From: Bradyrhizobium sp. LTSP849 | Lineage (GTDB): Bacteria; Pseudomonadota; Alphaproteobacteria; Rhizobiales; Xanthobacteraceae | Length of the DNA stretch: 64,000 nt | Direction: 5' to 3' | Assembly (NCBI RefSeq): GCF_000938255.1 | Contig: NZ_JYMR01000023.1 | Span: forward strand, 434,001-498,000 | In this document: piece after piece, positions 35,998 through 44,659 of the stretch | How the letters are laid out: each line of letters opens with the position of its first letter | How positions within the stretch are numbered: position 1 is the stretch's first letter | Position numbers and translations under genes: made by a program | Notes under the pieces: generated by a model | Database searches by the model: none | Seen by the model: the letters and a program-made list of their open reading frames with translations, nothing else | Told to the model about the DNA's origin: nothing

Positions 35998-37251
35998 ATG
36001 AGCAAGTCTGTATTGCGGGGGCTGCGTGCCGCAGCCCTCACGGGGACGCTTGTCCTCGGATCACACCTCGGATCACCCTCGGCACTCGCGGCGGAAAATC
36101 CGATCAAGCTCGGCGTGCTGGAGGATCAGTCCGGCGACTTCGCGGCCGCCACCATCGGCAAGGTCCACGCCATCCAGCTCGCCGCCGACGAGATCAACAA
36201 GGCCGGCGGTATCATGGGCCGGCCGATCGAGCTCGTTCCCTACGACACACAGTCCGACAACACACGCTACCAGGAGTTCATGCGCCGTGTGCTCCAGCGC
36301 GACAAGGTCGACGTCGTCTTCGCGGGCTTCTCGTCGGCCTCGCGCGAGGCCTATCGCCCGATCGTCGACCAGTTCAACGGCTTCGCCTTCTACAACAACC
36401 AGTATGAAGGTGGCGTCTGCGACGGCCACATGATCGTCACCGGCGCGGTGCCGGAGCAGCAGTTCTCCACGCTCATTCCCTACATGATGGAGAAGTACGG
36501 CAAGAACGTCTACACGCTCGCGGCCGACTACAATTTCGGCCAGATCTCGGCGGAGTGGGTGCGCAAAATCGTCAAGGAGAACGGCGGCAAGATGGCCGGC
36601 GAGGAGTTCATTCCCCTCGGCGTGTCGCAGTTCTCCCAGAGCATCCAGAACATCCAGAAGGCCAAGCCCGACTTCGTCGTCACGCTGCTGGTTGGCACCG
36701 CGCAGGCCTCCTATTATGAGCAGGCGGCTTCCGCCAACGTCAACCTGCCGATGGCATCCTCCGTCAACGTCGGCCAGGGCTACGAGCACAAGCGCTTCAA
36801 GCCGCCGAGCCTGAAGGACATGTACGTCACCACCAACTACATCGAGGAGATCGACTCGCCGAAGAGCAAGGAGTTCTACGCCAAGTTCAAGGCGAAGTTC
36901 CCGAGCGAGCCGTATGTGAACCAAGAGGCGGAAAACTCCTATCTCGCCGTCTATCTCTACAAGCAGATGGTGGAGCGGGCGAAGTCGACCAAACGCGAGG
37001 ACATCCGCAAGGTGATCGCGATGGGCGATGTCTGCATGGATGCGCCTGAGGGCAAGGTCTGTATCGACCCGAAGAGCCAGCACATGTCGCACACGATCTA
37101 TCTTGCCAAGGTCGGTGCCGATCACTCGATTTCCTTCCCGAAGACCTGGGAGGACATCAAGCCCTATTGGCTCGGTGAAGCCGGCTGCGATCTCACCAAG
37201 AAAGATCCGATGGCCCAGTACACGCCGTCGAATCCGCCGCCGAAACCCTGA
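35998..37251 (+). CDS. Urea/amide-type ABC transporter substrate-binding protein
   Basis: A 417-residue periplasmic binding protein of the UrtA/FmdD group. It has a signal peptide ending near 'SALAAENPIKLGVLEDQSG'. It is longer than LivJ and shows 'YDTQSDNTRYQEFMRRVLQ' and 'FYNNQYEGGVCDGHMIVTGA', which resemble urea- and short-amide-binding members. A good Shine-Dalgarno (AGGAGA) precedes the ATG. It has the same overall fold as the amiC product, so sensor and transporter receptor probably share an ancestor and a ligand class. Confidence 0.9.
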   Translation: MSKSVLRGLRAAALTGTLVLGSHLGSPSALAAENPIKLGVLEDQSGDFAAATIGKVHAIQLAADEINKAGGIMGRPIELVPYDTQSDNTRYQEFMRRVLQRDKVDVVFAGFSSASREAYRPIVDQFNGFAFYNNQYEGGVCDGHMIVTGAVPEQQFSTLIPYMMEKYGKNVYTLAADYNFGQISAEWVRKIVKENGGKMAGEEFIPLGVSQFSQSIQNIQKAKPDFVVTLLVGTAQASYYEQAASANVNLPMASSVNVGQGYEHKRFKPPSLKDMYVTTNYIEEIDSPKSKEFYAKFKAKFPSEPYVNQEAENSYLAVYLYKQMVERAKSTKREDIRKVIAMGDVCMDAPEGKVCIDPKSQHMSHTIYLAKVGADHSISFPKTWEDIKPYWLGEAGCDLTKKDPMAQYTPSNPPPKP

Positions 37252-37260
37252 CGGCGGTCG

Positions 37261-37293
37261 GTCGCCCCGGCGTTCCCTGCACGCCGGGGCGAC
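37261..37293 (+). other. Strong intra-operon hairpin between SBP and permease genes
   Basis: A perfect 12-bp stem (GTCGCCCCGGCG / CGCCGGGGCGAC) with a 9-nt loop starts nine bases after the SBP stop. No T-run follows, so it is not a typical terminator. As with REP-like elements after malE-type genes, it could protect the SBP message from 3' decay and lower downstream expression. Confidence 0.75.
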
Positions 37294-37344
37294 TACGGCT
37301 ACCCGCGACGGAGACGTCGCCCCTCTCATCGATCTGGCTGGTTC

Positions 37345-38217
37345 ATGGACATCGCGACCCTCGTATTCTCGGCGCTCTATCAATTCGGCGACGCCTTCGC
37401 GTTCCTGGTGCTGTCGGCCTGCGGGCTCGCGGTGATCTTTGGCATGATGGGCGTGATCAATCTCGCCCATGGCGAGTTCATCATGTGCGGCGCCTATGTG
37501 ACGGCTGCGACGGTGCATGCCGGCCTGCCGTTGCCGCTCGGGATACTGGCGGGCACGATTGTGTCCGCACTGGTGGGCGTCCTGGTCGAGCTTACAGTCA
37601 TCCGCCATCTTTACGACCGACCGCTCGACACTATCGTCGCGACCTGGGGGCTCAGCCTGATCGCGACGCAAGGCACGCTGATCATGGTGGGCTCCACCAT
37701 GGCGGGCGTCGGCACCCCGTTCGGCAGTTTCCAGGTCGGTGACTATTCCTATTCGATCTACCGCATCGTGCTGTTCTGTGCCGCGCTCGGCGTGCTGGCA
37801 GGTCTCTATGCTCTGTTCAACTGGACGCGCTTTGGGGTGCTGGCGCGCGCCACCATTCAGGTACCGCATATGGCGGCGGCGCTCGGCGTCGACACGCGGC
37901 TGATCTACAGCCTCACCTTTGCCTGCGGGGCGGGGCTCGCCGGCCTTGCCGGCGGTCTCTACGCGCCGACCATGACGCTGGTGCCGACCATGGGTGCGAC
38001 CTTCATCATGGAGGCCTTCGTCACCGTGGTGATCGGCGGCGCCGACGTTTTCCTCGGCACGGCGCCTGCGGGTGGCCTGCTCGCGATCGTGAAGTCCGGA
38101 ATGACGTCCTGGCAGGGTCAGTTGTTCGGCCAGATCGGTCTTTTGGTGGCCGTCATCATCGTGGTCCGGGTGCTGCCGAAGGGCATCTCCGGCTTCGTGC
38201 TGCGCGAACGCACCTGA
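37345..38217 (+). CDS. Branched-chain/urea-type ABC permease, UrtB/LivH-like
   Basis: A 290-residue inner-membrane permease with about eight hydrophobic segments. Typical LivH-family features are 'GMMGVINLAHGEFIMCGAY' near residue 33 and the cytoplasmic 'RATIQVPHMAAALGVDTRLIY' loop. It lies 93 bases after the SBP stop, with the hairpin at 37261 in the gap. It pairs with the UrtC-like permease. Confidence 0.92.
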   Translation: MDIATLVFSALYQFGDAFAFLVLSACGLAVIFGMMGVINLAHGEFIMCGAYVTAATVHAGLPLPLGILAGTIVSALVGVLVELTVIRHLYDRPLDTIVATWGLSLIATQGTLIMVGSTMAGVGTPFGSFQVGDYSYSIYRIVLFCAALGVLAGLYALFNWTRFGVLARATIQVPHMAAALGVDTRLIYSLTFACGAGLAGLAGGLYAPTMTLVPTMGATFIMEAFVTVVIGGADVFLGTAPAGGLLAIVKSGMTSWQGQLFGQIGLLVAVIIVVRVLPKGISGFVLRERT

Positions 38218-38232
38218 CGGAGTGATGGCGCT

Positions 38233-39297
38233 GTGAGCGGTTTCGTTTCCTTCTTTCGCCGTCTCGAGGGCCCGCAGACCGTCGGCCGCGGTCCGGCCTT
38301 CTGGAGCCTGTTTGCCGTCGTGATGATGATCGCGCTGGCCTATCCGCTGTTCAGCGACGGCTACACGGTCGGCAACACCGTCTACTTCTTCGTCTGGGTG
38401 TTCATCGCGCTCAGCCTCTGCCTGATCTGGGGCTATGGCGGATCGCTCTCTTTCGGCCAGACCGCGTTCTTCGGGATCGCGGGCTATGGCTACGGCGTCC
38501 TTACCCTCAATTTCGGCTCGGCCTACGGCTTCACATTGGTGGCGCTGGTGATTGCGGTGGCGATCGCCGCGCTGTTCGCGGTCCTGCTCGGCTATTTCAT
38601 GTTCTTCGGCCGCATCGCCGGCGTATTCCTTGGCATCGTCACGCTCGCCGTGACCCTGATGCTGGAGCGCTTCATGGCCCAGACCGCAGGGCCCGAGTGG
38701 CACATCGGCAGCGCGCGGCTCAACGGCTTCAACGGCATGAGCGCGATGCCGCCTTTGACGATTCCGTGGCCGGGCGAACCGATCGTGCTGTTCGCCGATG
38801 TCGGGCTCTACTATTTCGTGTTTGGCCTTTTGGTCTTCGTCTATCTGGCCTTGCGCATCCTGATGAACTCGTCCTTCGGAAACGTCATCGTCGCGATCCG
38901 CGAGAACCCGGAGCGTGCGGAGATGCTGGGCTACGACGTGCGCAAGTACCAGCTCATCACCTTCGTCATCGGCGCCGCGCTCGCGGGGATATCGGGCGTG
39001 CTCTACACGGCGTGGGGCCAATACATCACGCCGTCGAGCATGGGCATGACGGCGGCGGCGCTGCCGCTGATCTGGGTCGCGGTCGGCGGCCGCAGCGACC
39101 TGACATCGACCGTGGTCGGTACGCTGGTGGTACTTGCCGCGTTCCAGGCACTCACGATCTACGGCAGCCAGTACGCGCTCATCTTCATGGGCGTGCTGCT
39201 GGTGCTGACCGTCCTCATCGCCCCGAACGGCCTCGTCCTCGGCGCAATGAACTGGCTCGGACGGCTCGCCGCGCGCCTCACCCAAAGGGTCAGCTGA
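38233..39297 (+). CDS. Branched-chain/urea-type ABC permease, UrtC/LivM-like
   Basis: A 354-residue inner-membrane permease with a GTG start at 38233. LivM-family landmarks are 'LIWGYGGSLSFGQTAFFGIAGY' and 'AIRENPERAEMLGYDVRKYQL'. Its stop overlaps the ATG of the first ATPase gene (TGATG). It completes the channel of the amide transporter. Confidence 0.92.
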   Translation: MSGFVSFFRRLEGPQTVGRGPAFWSLFAVVMMIALAYPLFSDGYTVGNTVYFFVWVFIALSLCLIWGYGGSLSFGQTAFFGIAGYGYGVLTLNFGSAYGFTLVALVIAVAIAALFAVLLGYFMFFGRIAGVFLGIVTLAVTLMLERFMAQTAGPEWHIGSARLNGFNGMSAMPPLTIPWPGEPIVLFADVGLYYFVFGLLVFVYLALRILMNSSFGNVIVAIRENPERAEMLGYDVRKYQLITFVIGAALAGISGVLYTAWGQYITPSSMGMTAAALPLIWVAVGGRSDLTSTVVGTLVVLAAFQALTIYGSQYALIFMGVLLVLTVLIAPNGLVLGAMNWLGRLAARLTQRVS

Positions 39298-40013
39298 TGT
39301 CGTTGCTCGAGCTTCGCAAGCTGAACAAGCATTTTGGCGGCCTGCACGTCACCAACGCCGTCGACCTCACGCTGGAGGTTGGCGAGATCCATTGCCTGAT
39401 CGGTCCGAACGGTGCCGGCAAGAGCACGCTGTTCCGTCTGATCCTCGGCGAGCATCATCCTGGTAGCGGCGACATCCTGTTCGCTGGGGACAATATTACC
39501 GCGCTGAAGTCGTTTGCGCGAATTCGCCGCGGCCTTTCGGTCAAGTTCCAGGTGCCGGGTGTCTTCAAGGGACTGTCTGTCCGCCAGAATCTCGAAATTG
39601 CCTTGCAGAGCCAGCATCGTGGCGCCCGGCTCGGAGAAGAGATTGAGCGGCTCCTCGTGTTCCTGGGACTTGAGAGTGAGCAGGCGCAGACCGCCGGCAA
39701 TCTCAGCCACGGCCAGAAGCAGTGGCTGGAGATCGGCATGGCAATCAGCCTGAAGCCGCGCCTTCTGCTGCTTGACGAGCCGACCGCCGGCATGTCGCCG
39801 GAGGAAACCCACATGACCGGCGCGATGGTGCAGCGGCTCAATGCCGACGGCATGACCGTGCTTGCGATCGAGCACGACATGGCCTTCGTGCGCCAGGTCG
39901 CCCAGCGCGTGACCGTGTTGCATCTCGGCCAGGTCTTTGCACAGGGCACGATCGACCAGATCGTGGCCGACGAGCGTGTCGCGGCGATCTATCTGGGGCA
40001 GGCCCATGCTTGA
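39297..40013 (+). CDS. Urea/amide ABC transporter ATPase, UrtD/LivG-like
   Basis: A 238-residue ATPase. Walker A is 'GPNGAGKSTLF', the signature is 'LSHGQKQWLEIGMAI' and Walker B is 'LLLLDEPTAGMSPEET'. The LSHGQ signature, with His for Gly, and 'GMSPEE' are typical of UrtD proteins rather than LivG, which supports urea/amide rather than amino-acid transport. It overlaps the next ATPase gene by eight bases. Confidence 0.92.
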   Translation: MSLLELRKLNKHFGGLHVTNAVDLTLEVGEIHCLIGPNGAGKSTLFRLILGEHHPGSGDILFAGDNITALKSFARIRRGLSVKFQVPGVFKGLSVRQNLEIALQSQHRGARLGEEIERLLVFLGLESEQAQTAGNLSHGQKQWLEIGMAISLKPRLLLLDEPTAGMSPEETHMTGAMVQRLNADGMTVLAIEHDMAFVRQVAQRVTVLHLGQVFAQGTIDQIVADERVAAIYLGQAHA

Positions 40014-40734
40014 TATGCCGCGCAAGGAAGTGATCCTCTCGACGCTGGCTCTGCGCGCCGGTTATGGCGGCAAGCCTGTGCTGCAAGGCCTCGAGATCGA
40101 AGTGCGGGAAGGCGAGATCGTCGCCGTCATCGGCCGCAACGGTGTCGGCAAGTCCACGCTGATGAAGAGCCTGATCGGGCTGGTGCCTGCGATGAGCGGC
40201 TCGATCGTCTATCGCGGCGAGGCGGTGGAATCTCTCCCGGCGCACAAGCGGGCTCGCCTCGGTATGGGCTATGTGCCGCAGGGGCGCGACGTGTTTCCGC
40301 GCTTGACCGTCGGCGAGAACGTCGCGGTCGGCGCCGCGATCAAGGGGGGCGGCATCCCCGAAGCGGGCCGGCGCAAGATCGTCGAGGCGTTTCCGATTCT
40401 CGCAGAACGCTGGACCCAGCGTGCCGGCACCATGTCCGGCGGCCAGCAGCAGCAACTGGCGATCGGGCGGGTCCTGATTGCGGATCCGAGCCTCATCCTG
40501 CTGGACGAGCCGTCCGAAGGCATCCAACCCAATATCGTCCAGGATATTGCGCGCAACATGGTCGAGCTCAACCGCAGGACCGGTGTGACCATCATCCTGG
40601 TCGAGCAGAACCTCGACATGATCCGCGCCATGGCGCAGCGCTGCTACGTCATGGACAAGGGCCGCATTGTCGCAAGTCTCGACCGTTCAGCGCTCGACGA
40701 CGAAGCGGAGATGCGCCGCCATCTGGCAGTCTAG
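40006..40734 (+). CDS. Urea/amide ABC transporter ATPase, UrtE/LivF-like
   Basis: A 242-residue ATPase starting at ATG 40006, inside the end of the previous gene. It has Walker A 'GRNGVGKSTLMKSL', 'GYVPQGRDVFPRLTVGENV', signature 'MSGGQQQQLAIGRVL' and Walker B 'LILLDEPSEGIQPNIV'. The 'GRDVFPRLTV' and 'EGIQPNIV' blocks are typical of the UrtE/LivF branch. It forms the ATPase heterodimer with the UrtD-like subunit. Confidence 0.92.
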   Translation: MLDMPRKEVILSTLALRAGYGGKPVLQGLEIEVREGEIVAVIGRNGVGKSTLMKSLIGLVPAMSGSIVYRGEAVESLPAHKRARLGMGYVPQGRDVFPRLTVGENVAVGAAIKGGGIPEAGRRKIVEAFPILAERWTQRAGTMSGGQQQQLAIGRVLIADPSLILLDEPSEGIQPNIVQDIARNMVELNRRTGVTIILVEQNLDMIRAMAQRCYVMDKGRIVASLDRSALDDEAEMRRHLAV

Positions 40735-40764
40735 AAAACGACGCCCAACCAAGGAGAAACAGTA

Positions 40765-41754
40765 ATGGCCTGGCAAAACGATTCCATCATGGCACGCAAA
40801 GGCGTCGCCAAGGGCGAGCGCGGCAAGGAATACACGATCACCGAAACCGAGCAAGGCAAGTACCACTATGTCTACGGCCCCTATGTGAATCCGGTGCTGA
40901 CGGTCGATCCCGGCGCCGTCGTCTCCGCCGAGACGCATGACGCGTTCGAGGGCGCAATCAAGCACGAGACCGATAGCCCGTCCAAGATTCTCAACTTCCC
41001 GTTCCTCAATCCGCAGAACGGTCCGATCCACGTCAACGGCGCAGAGAAGGGCGACGTGCTCGCCGTTTATATCGAACGCATCGTGCCGCGCGGACCGCAG
41101 CCGTGCGGCACCACCGTGGTCATGCCGGACTTCGGCGGCTTGGTCTCGACCGGGCAAACCGCGTTGCTCAACCCGGCGCTGCCGGAGCGGGTGAAGAAGC
41201 TCGTGATCGATCCCAAGACCGGAACCAAATGGAACGACAAGATCACGCTGCCCTATGAGCCGTTCATCGGTACCATCGGCACGTCGCCGGAGATCGAGGC
41301 GATCTCGTCGTTGGTTCCGGACTATTACGGCGGCAACATGGACCTTCCCGATGTCGGTGTCGGCGCCGTCATTTACTTGCCGGTCAACACCAAGGGTGGG
41401 CTGCTTTATCTCGGCGACTGCCATGCCGCGCAGGGCGATGGCGAGCTCTGCGGCGTCGCCATCGAGCATCCGACCGTGACCACGGTTCAGATCGATCTGA
41501 TCAAGGGCTGGACCATTCCGTGGCCGCGGCTCGAGACCAAAGATTTCATCATGACCATCGGCTCGGCCCGGCCGATGGAGGACGCGGCCCGCATCGCCTA
41601 TCGCGAGCTTTGCCGCTGGATGGCGGCCGACTACGGTTTTGACGAGATCGACGCTTACATGCTCCTGACCCAGGCCGGACGCGTCCGCCTCGGCAACATG
41701 GTCGATCCGAAATATACGCTCGGCGCCTCTATCAAGAAGTCTTTTCTAGTTTGA
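40765..41754 (+). CDS. Acetamidase/formamidase family enzyme (FmdA-like)
   Basis: A 329-residue cytoplasmic amidohydrolase that would release ammonia from formamide or a short amide. AAGGAG stands nine bases before the ATG. Family features include 'PIHVNGAEKGDVLAVYI', 'GGNMDLPDVGVGAVIYLPVN' and the metal-site block 'LLYLGDCHAAQGDGELCG'. The C-terminal 'AYMLLTQAGRVRLGNMVDP' is also conserved. It is shorter than the ~400-residue Methylophilus FmdA and fits the short AmdA-like branch. Its position after an urea/amide transporter and amiC/amiR supports amide catabolism. Confidence 0.9.
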   Translation: MAWQNDSIMARKGVAKGERGKEYTITETEQGKYHYVYGPYVNPVLTVDPGAVVSAETHDAFEGAIKHETDSPSKILNFPFLNPQNGPIHVNGAEKGDVLAVYIERIVPRGPQPCGTTVVMPDFGGLVSTGQTALLNPALPERVKKLVIDPKTGTKWNDKITLPYEPFIGTIGTSPEIEAISSLVPDYYGGNMDLPDVGVGAVIYLPVNTKGGLLYLGDCHAAQGDGELCGVAIEHPTVTTVQIDLIKGWTIPWPRLETKDFIMTIGSARPMEDAARIAYRELCRWMAADYGFDEIDAYMLLTQAGRVRLGNMVDPKYTLGASIKKSFLV

Positions 41755-41768
41755 GGGCCGGTCAGGTC

Positions 41769-43508
41769 ATGTCGAGCATCCACAAGGTCGCCGCCGTTCA
41801 GTTCGAGCCGACGATGTTCGAGAAGGAGCGCAACATCGTGCGCCTGCTCGAGCTCTGCGAGCAAGCGGCGGTGGCCGGCGCGAAGCTCATCGTCACGCCG
41901 GAAATGGGGACCACGGGCTATTGCTGGTTCGATCGTGCCGAGGTTGCACCCTTTGTCGAGAAGGTGGCGGGGCCGACGACGAATCGCTTTGCGGCGCTGG
42001 CGCGTAAGCACGATTGCTACATCGTTGTCGGGATGCCTGAGGTCGATGAGGACGGCATCTACTTCAACACGGCCGTGCTGATCGGGCCCGACGGCGTGGT
42101 CGGCCGCCATCGCAAGACGCATCCCTACATCTCCGAGCCGAAATGGGCGGCGCCGGGCGATCTGCACAACCAGGTGTTCGAAACGCCGATCGGGCGCATT
42201 GCGCTGCTGATTTGCATGGATATCCACTTCGTCGAAACCGCGCGGCTGATGGCGCTCGGCGGCGCGGACGTCATCTGCCACATCTCGAACTGGCTGGCCG
42301 AGCGCACGCCGGCGCCATACTGGATCAGCCGCGCCTTCGAGAACGGTTGCTACGTCATCGAAAGCAATCGGTGGGGACTCGAACGCACGGTGCAGTTCAG
42401 CGGCGGAAGCTGCGTGATCGCGCCGGACGGGCGGGTGATCGCGGTCCTCGACAAAGGCGATGGGATCCTGTTGTCGGAGATCGATCTCGATGTCGCGCGG
42501 GCGCGGCGCGTGCTCGGAGAGCCCGTCTTTGCGCAACGCCGGCCGGAGCTCTATCCGGAGCTGCTCTCCGACACTTTTAGCTGGAACCCGCGTGCCTTCT
42601 TTGGCCTCTACGGGCATGAGCCCTGGCCGACCGGAAAGACCTCGCGGGTCAGTGTTGCGCAATTTGCGCCTGTCGATGACGTCGACCAGAATCTCGGGGA
42701 GATCGCTGCACTCGCGCGTGAGGCCAGGGCCGGTGGCGCGGAGCTCGTCGTCTTCCCGGAGCTTGCGGCGACGGGGTTCGGTGATCACGAGAAATCGGCG
42801 CAGCCGATCCCGGGGCCAGTGACCGACCACCTTGGGAAACTCGCAGAGGAACTCGGCGTTTATCTCGTCTGTGGCTTGGCCGAGCGCGCCGACGATACAC
42901 TTTACAACAGCGCCTGCCTGGCCGCTCCCGACGGGAACATCTCGGTCTATCGTAAGACGCATCTTGCGGCCGACGAGCAGGGTTGGGCGACGGCCGGCGA
43001 TAGTTGGACCGTCGTGGACACACCGATCGGGCGCATCGGCCTGTTGATCGGCCACGACGCCTCGTTCCCGGAAGCAGGCCGGGTGCTGGCATTGCGCGGC
43101 TGCGATCTCATCGTGTGTCCGGCAGCGATCAGGGGCCGCTTCAGTTCGTCACATGCCGGCACGGATGTGGCGCAGCCAAAGCCAATTCCGACCGGCCCGG
43201 ATTCGTATCATTGGCATCATTTCCGCGTGCGCGCCGGAGAGAACAATTTGTTCCTCGCCTTCGCTAACGTCGTCGATCCCGAGCGAGGCTATCTCGGTCT
43301 GAGCGGCGTGTTCGGCCCGGACACATTCGAATTCCCGCGAAGGGAGGCGATGGCTTCCAACGGCCCGGGCCTTGCTACGGCGCTGATCGACACTGGCAAT
43401 CTCGACAGCGTCTATCCGACCAACGTGGTGCGGCGGAAAGATCTGGTGTCGATGCGCATGCCGCACAGCTATCGTGGGCTGATCAGGAGCGCCGTAAGCA
43501 ACTACTGA
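41769..43508 (+). CDS. Tandem nitrilase-fold hydrolase; second domain lacks the catalytic Cys
   Basis: The 579-residue protein contains two carbon-nitrogen hydrolase domains in tandem. Domain 1 (~5-270) has a full Glu-Lys-Cys triad: E45 ('TPEMGTTGY'), K116 ('RKTHPY') and C149 ('LLICMDIHF'). Domain 2 (~293-560) keeps E331 ('FPELAATGF') and K396 ('YRKTHLA') but has G428 at the Cys position ('LLIGHDASF'). The second half is therefore probably inactive and structural or regulatory. It lies 14 bases after the formamidase gene. Likely substrates are amides, nitriles or carbamoyl compounds; nitrilase versus amidase activity cannot be decided by eye. Confidence 0.9.
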   Translation: MSSIHKVAAVQFEPTMFEKERNIVRLLELCEQAAVAGAKLIVTPEMGTTGYCWFDRAEVAPFVEKVAGPTTNRFAALARKHDCYIVVGMPEVDEDGIYFNTAVLIGPDGVVGRHRKTHPYISEPKWAAPGDLHNQVFETPIGRIALLICMDIHFVETARLMALGGADVICHISNWLAERTPAPYWISRAFENGCYVIESNRWGLERTVQFSGGSCVIAPDGRVIAVLDKGDGILLSEIDLDVARARRVLGEPVFAQRRPELYPELLSDTFSWNPRAFFGLYGHEPWPTGKTSRVSVAQFAPVDDVDQNLGEIAALAREARAGGAELVVFPELAATGFGDHEKSAQPIPGPVTDHLGKLAEELGVYLVCGLAERADDTLYNSACLAAPDGNISVYRKTHLAADEQGWATAGDSWTVVDTPIGRIGLLIGHDASFPEAGRVLALRGCDLIVCPAAIRGRFSSSHAGTDVAQPKPIPTGPDSYHWHHFRVRAGENNLFLAFANVVDPERGYLGLSGVFGPDTFEFPRREAMASNGPGLATALIDTGNLDSVYPTNVVRRKDLVSMRMPHSYRGLIRSAVSNY

Positions 43509-43528
43509 ACCAAGAAAGGAATCCGACC

Positions 43529-44290
43529 ATGGATCTGGGACTCAAGAGCGCCAAAGTTCTCGTTACCGGAAGCACCAAGGGGATCGGCCGTGCGATCGCA
43601 GAGACATTTGCGGCCGAAGGAGCCGACGTTGGCGTGTGTTCCCGCAATCGGGCAGAGGTTGAGAGCACAGTCGCCGCGCTCAAGGCCAAGGGTGTCGAAG
43701 CTTATGGTGGTGCGGTCGATGTCTCAGACGCGGCTGCGCTGAAGGCGTGGGTTGGCGATATGGCGGCCAAGCTCGGCGGCATCGATGTCGTCGTCGCCAA
43801 TGTCAGTGCGCTTGCGATCGGGCAAGATGACGAAAGCTGGGAGAAGGAATTTTCGACTGACATGATGGGCACCGTCCGGCTGGTGAACGCGGCCATGCCC
43901 TATCTGGAGAAGAGCGCCGCCGGCGCGATCGTTGCTATCTCCAGCGTCTCGGGGCGCGAGGTCGATTTCGCGGCGGGCCCCTACGGCACCTTCAAGGCGG
44001 CTATCATCCACTATACCCAGGGTCTCGCCAATCAGCTTGCCGGCAAAGGCATACGTGCCAACACGGTCTCGCCGGGCAATACCTATTTCGAAGGCGGAGT
44101 CTGGAACATGATCAAGGACAACAATCCTGAGCTTTACAAGTCGGCACTTGCGCTCAATCCCACCGGTCGGATGGGAACTCCACAGGAGATGGCCAACGCC
44201 GTGGTGTTTCTAGCCAGCCGCGCCGCGAGTTTCATCACGGGCACAAATCTTGTCGTTGACGGGGCGCTTACGCGCGGAGTGCAGCTCTAG
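43529..44290 (+). CDS. Short-chain dehydrogenase/reductase
   Basis: A 253-residue classical SDR. The cofactor motif is 'VTGSTKGIGRAIAETF' (TGxxxGIG), followed by 'VGVCSRN', which suggests NADP(H). The active site is Ser in 'AISSVSGREV' and Tyr-Lys in 'GPYGTFKAAI' (YxxxK). The C-terminus has the common 'RAASFITGTNLVVDGALTRG'. It starts 20 bases after the nitrilase stop with AAAGGA upstream, so it is probably the last gene of the amide operon. It may act on an aldehyde or alcohol product; substrate unknown. Confidence 0.9.
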   Translation: MDLGLKSAKVLVTGSTKGIGRAIAETFAAEGADVGVCSRNRAEVESTVAALKAKGVEAYGGAVDVSDAAALKAWVGDMAAKLGGIDVVVANVSALAIGQDDESWEKEFSTDMMGTVRLVNAAMPYLEKSAAGAIVAISSVSGREVDFAAGPYGTFKAAIIHYTQGLANQLAGKGIRANTVSPGNTYFEGGVWNMIKDNNPELYKSALALNPTGRMGTPQEMANAVVFLASRAASFITGTNLVVDGALTRGVQL

Positions 44291-44471
44291 TAGGACGTAC
44301 CCGCGCTTCTATCCGACGAGGTGTGTCGCGTTATCCGTGGCGCAGATCTTCTCTGCTTGTCCGAAACAACAGCCGTCATTGCAGCTGAGCGATCGATCAT
44401 GTCGAGCCCGGCCGTGTGTGGGGCCGCCCATATGAGTGCTTGAACTCCATCCCAGAACAGCCTGCTTGCAA

Positions 44472-44499
44472 TGTTTAGTATCTCGTGGTTCACTAAACA
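44472..44499. promoter_or_regulatory. Inverted repeat upstream of the ABC-PTS-DhaK operon
   Basis: TGTTTAGT and ACTAAACA form perfect 8-bp arms separated by 12 bases. A further GTTTAGT half-site lies at 44552-44558. They sit in the 369-bp gap 44291-44659, which has no gene, 101-188 bases before the SBP start. This is a plausible operator for the operon's own regulator, perhaps the HTH-like protein at 53246; the 20-bp arm spacing fits two helical turns. Confidence 0.6.
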
Positions 44500-44659
44500 A
44501 ATCGAGCCTGGCTGAATCCCTAAGAATCCAGGTAGGCGCGAGGAAACGTCCGTTTAGTCGTTCAGCCCGTGAAGGACTGTATCGCTCTGCTCGAAGCATT
44601 CGAGCGGGTTGGAGAGTCGCGCCATGTCGATGGCCGGCCCCACTGGGAGGGAAAGCGTT

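Noticed and set aside
36073..39285. Minus-strand open frame of 1070 codons opposite the amide transporter genes
   Set aside because: It is antisense to three well-supported transporter genes, its product is overloaded with His, Asp, Arg and Glu with no domain pattern, and long antisense frames are common in DNA with high third-position G+C.
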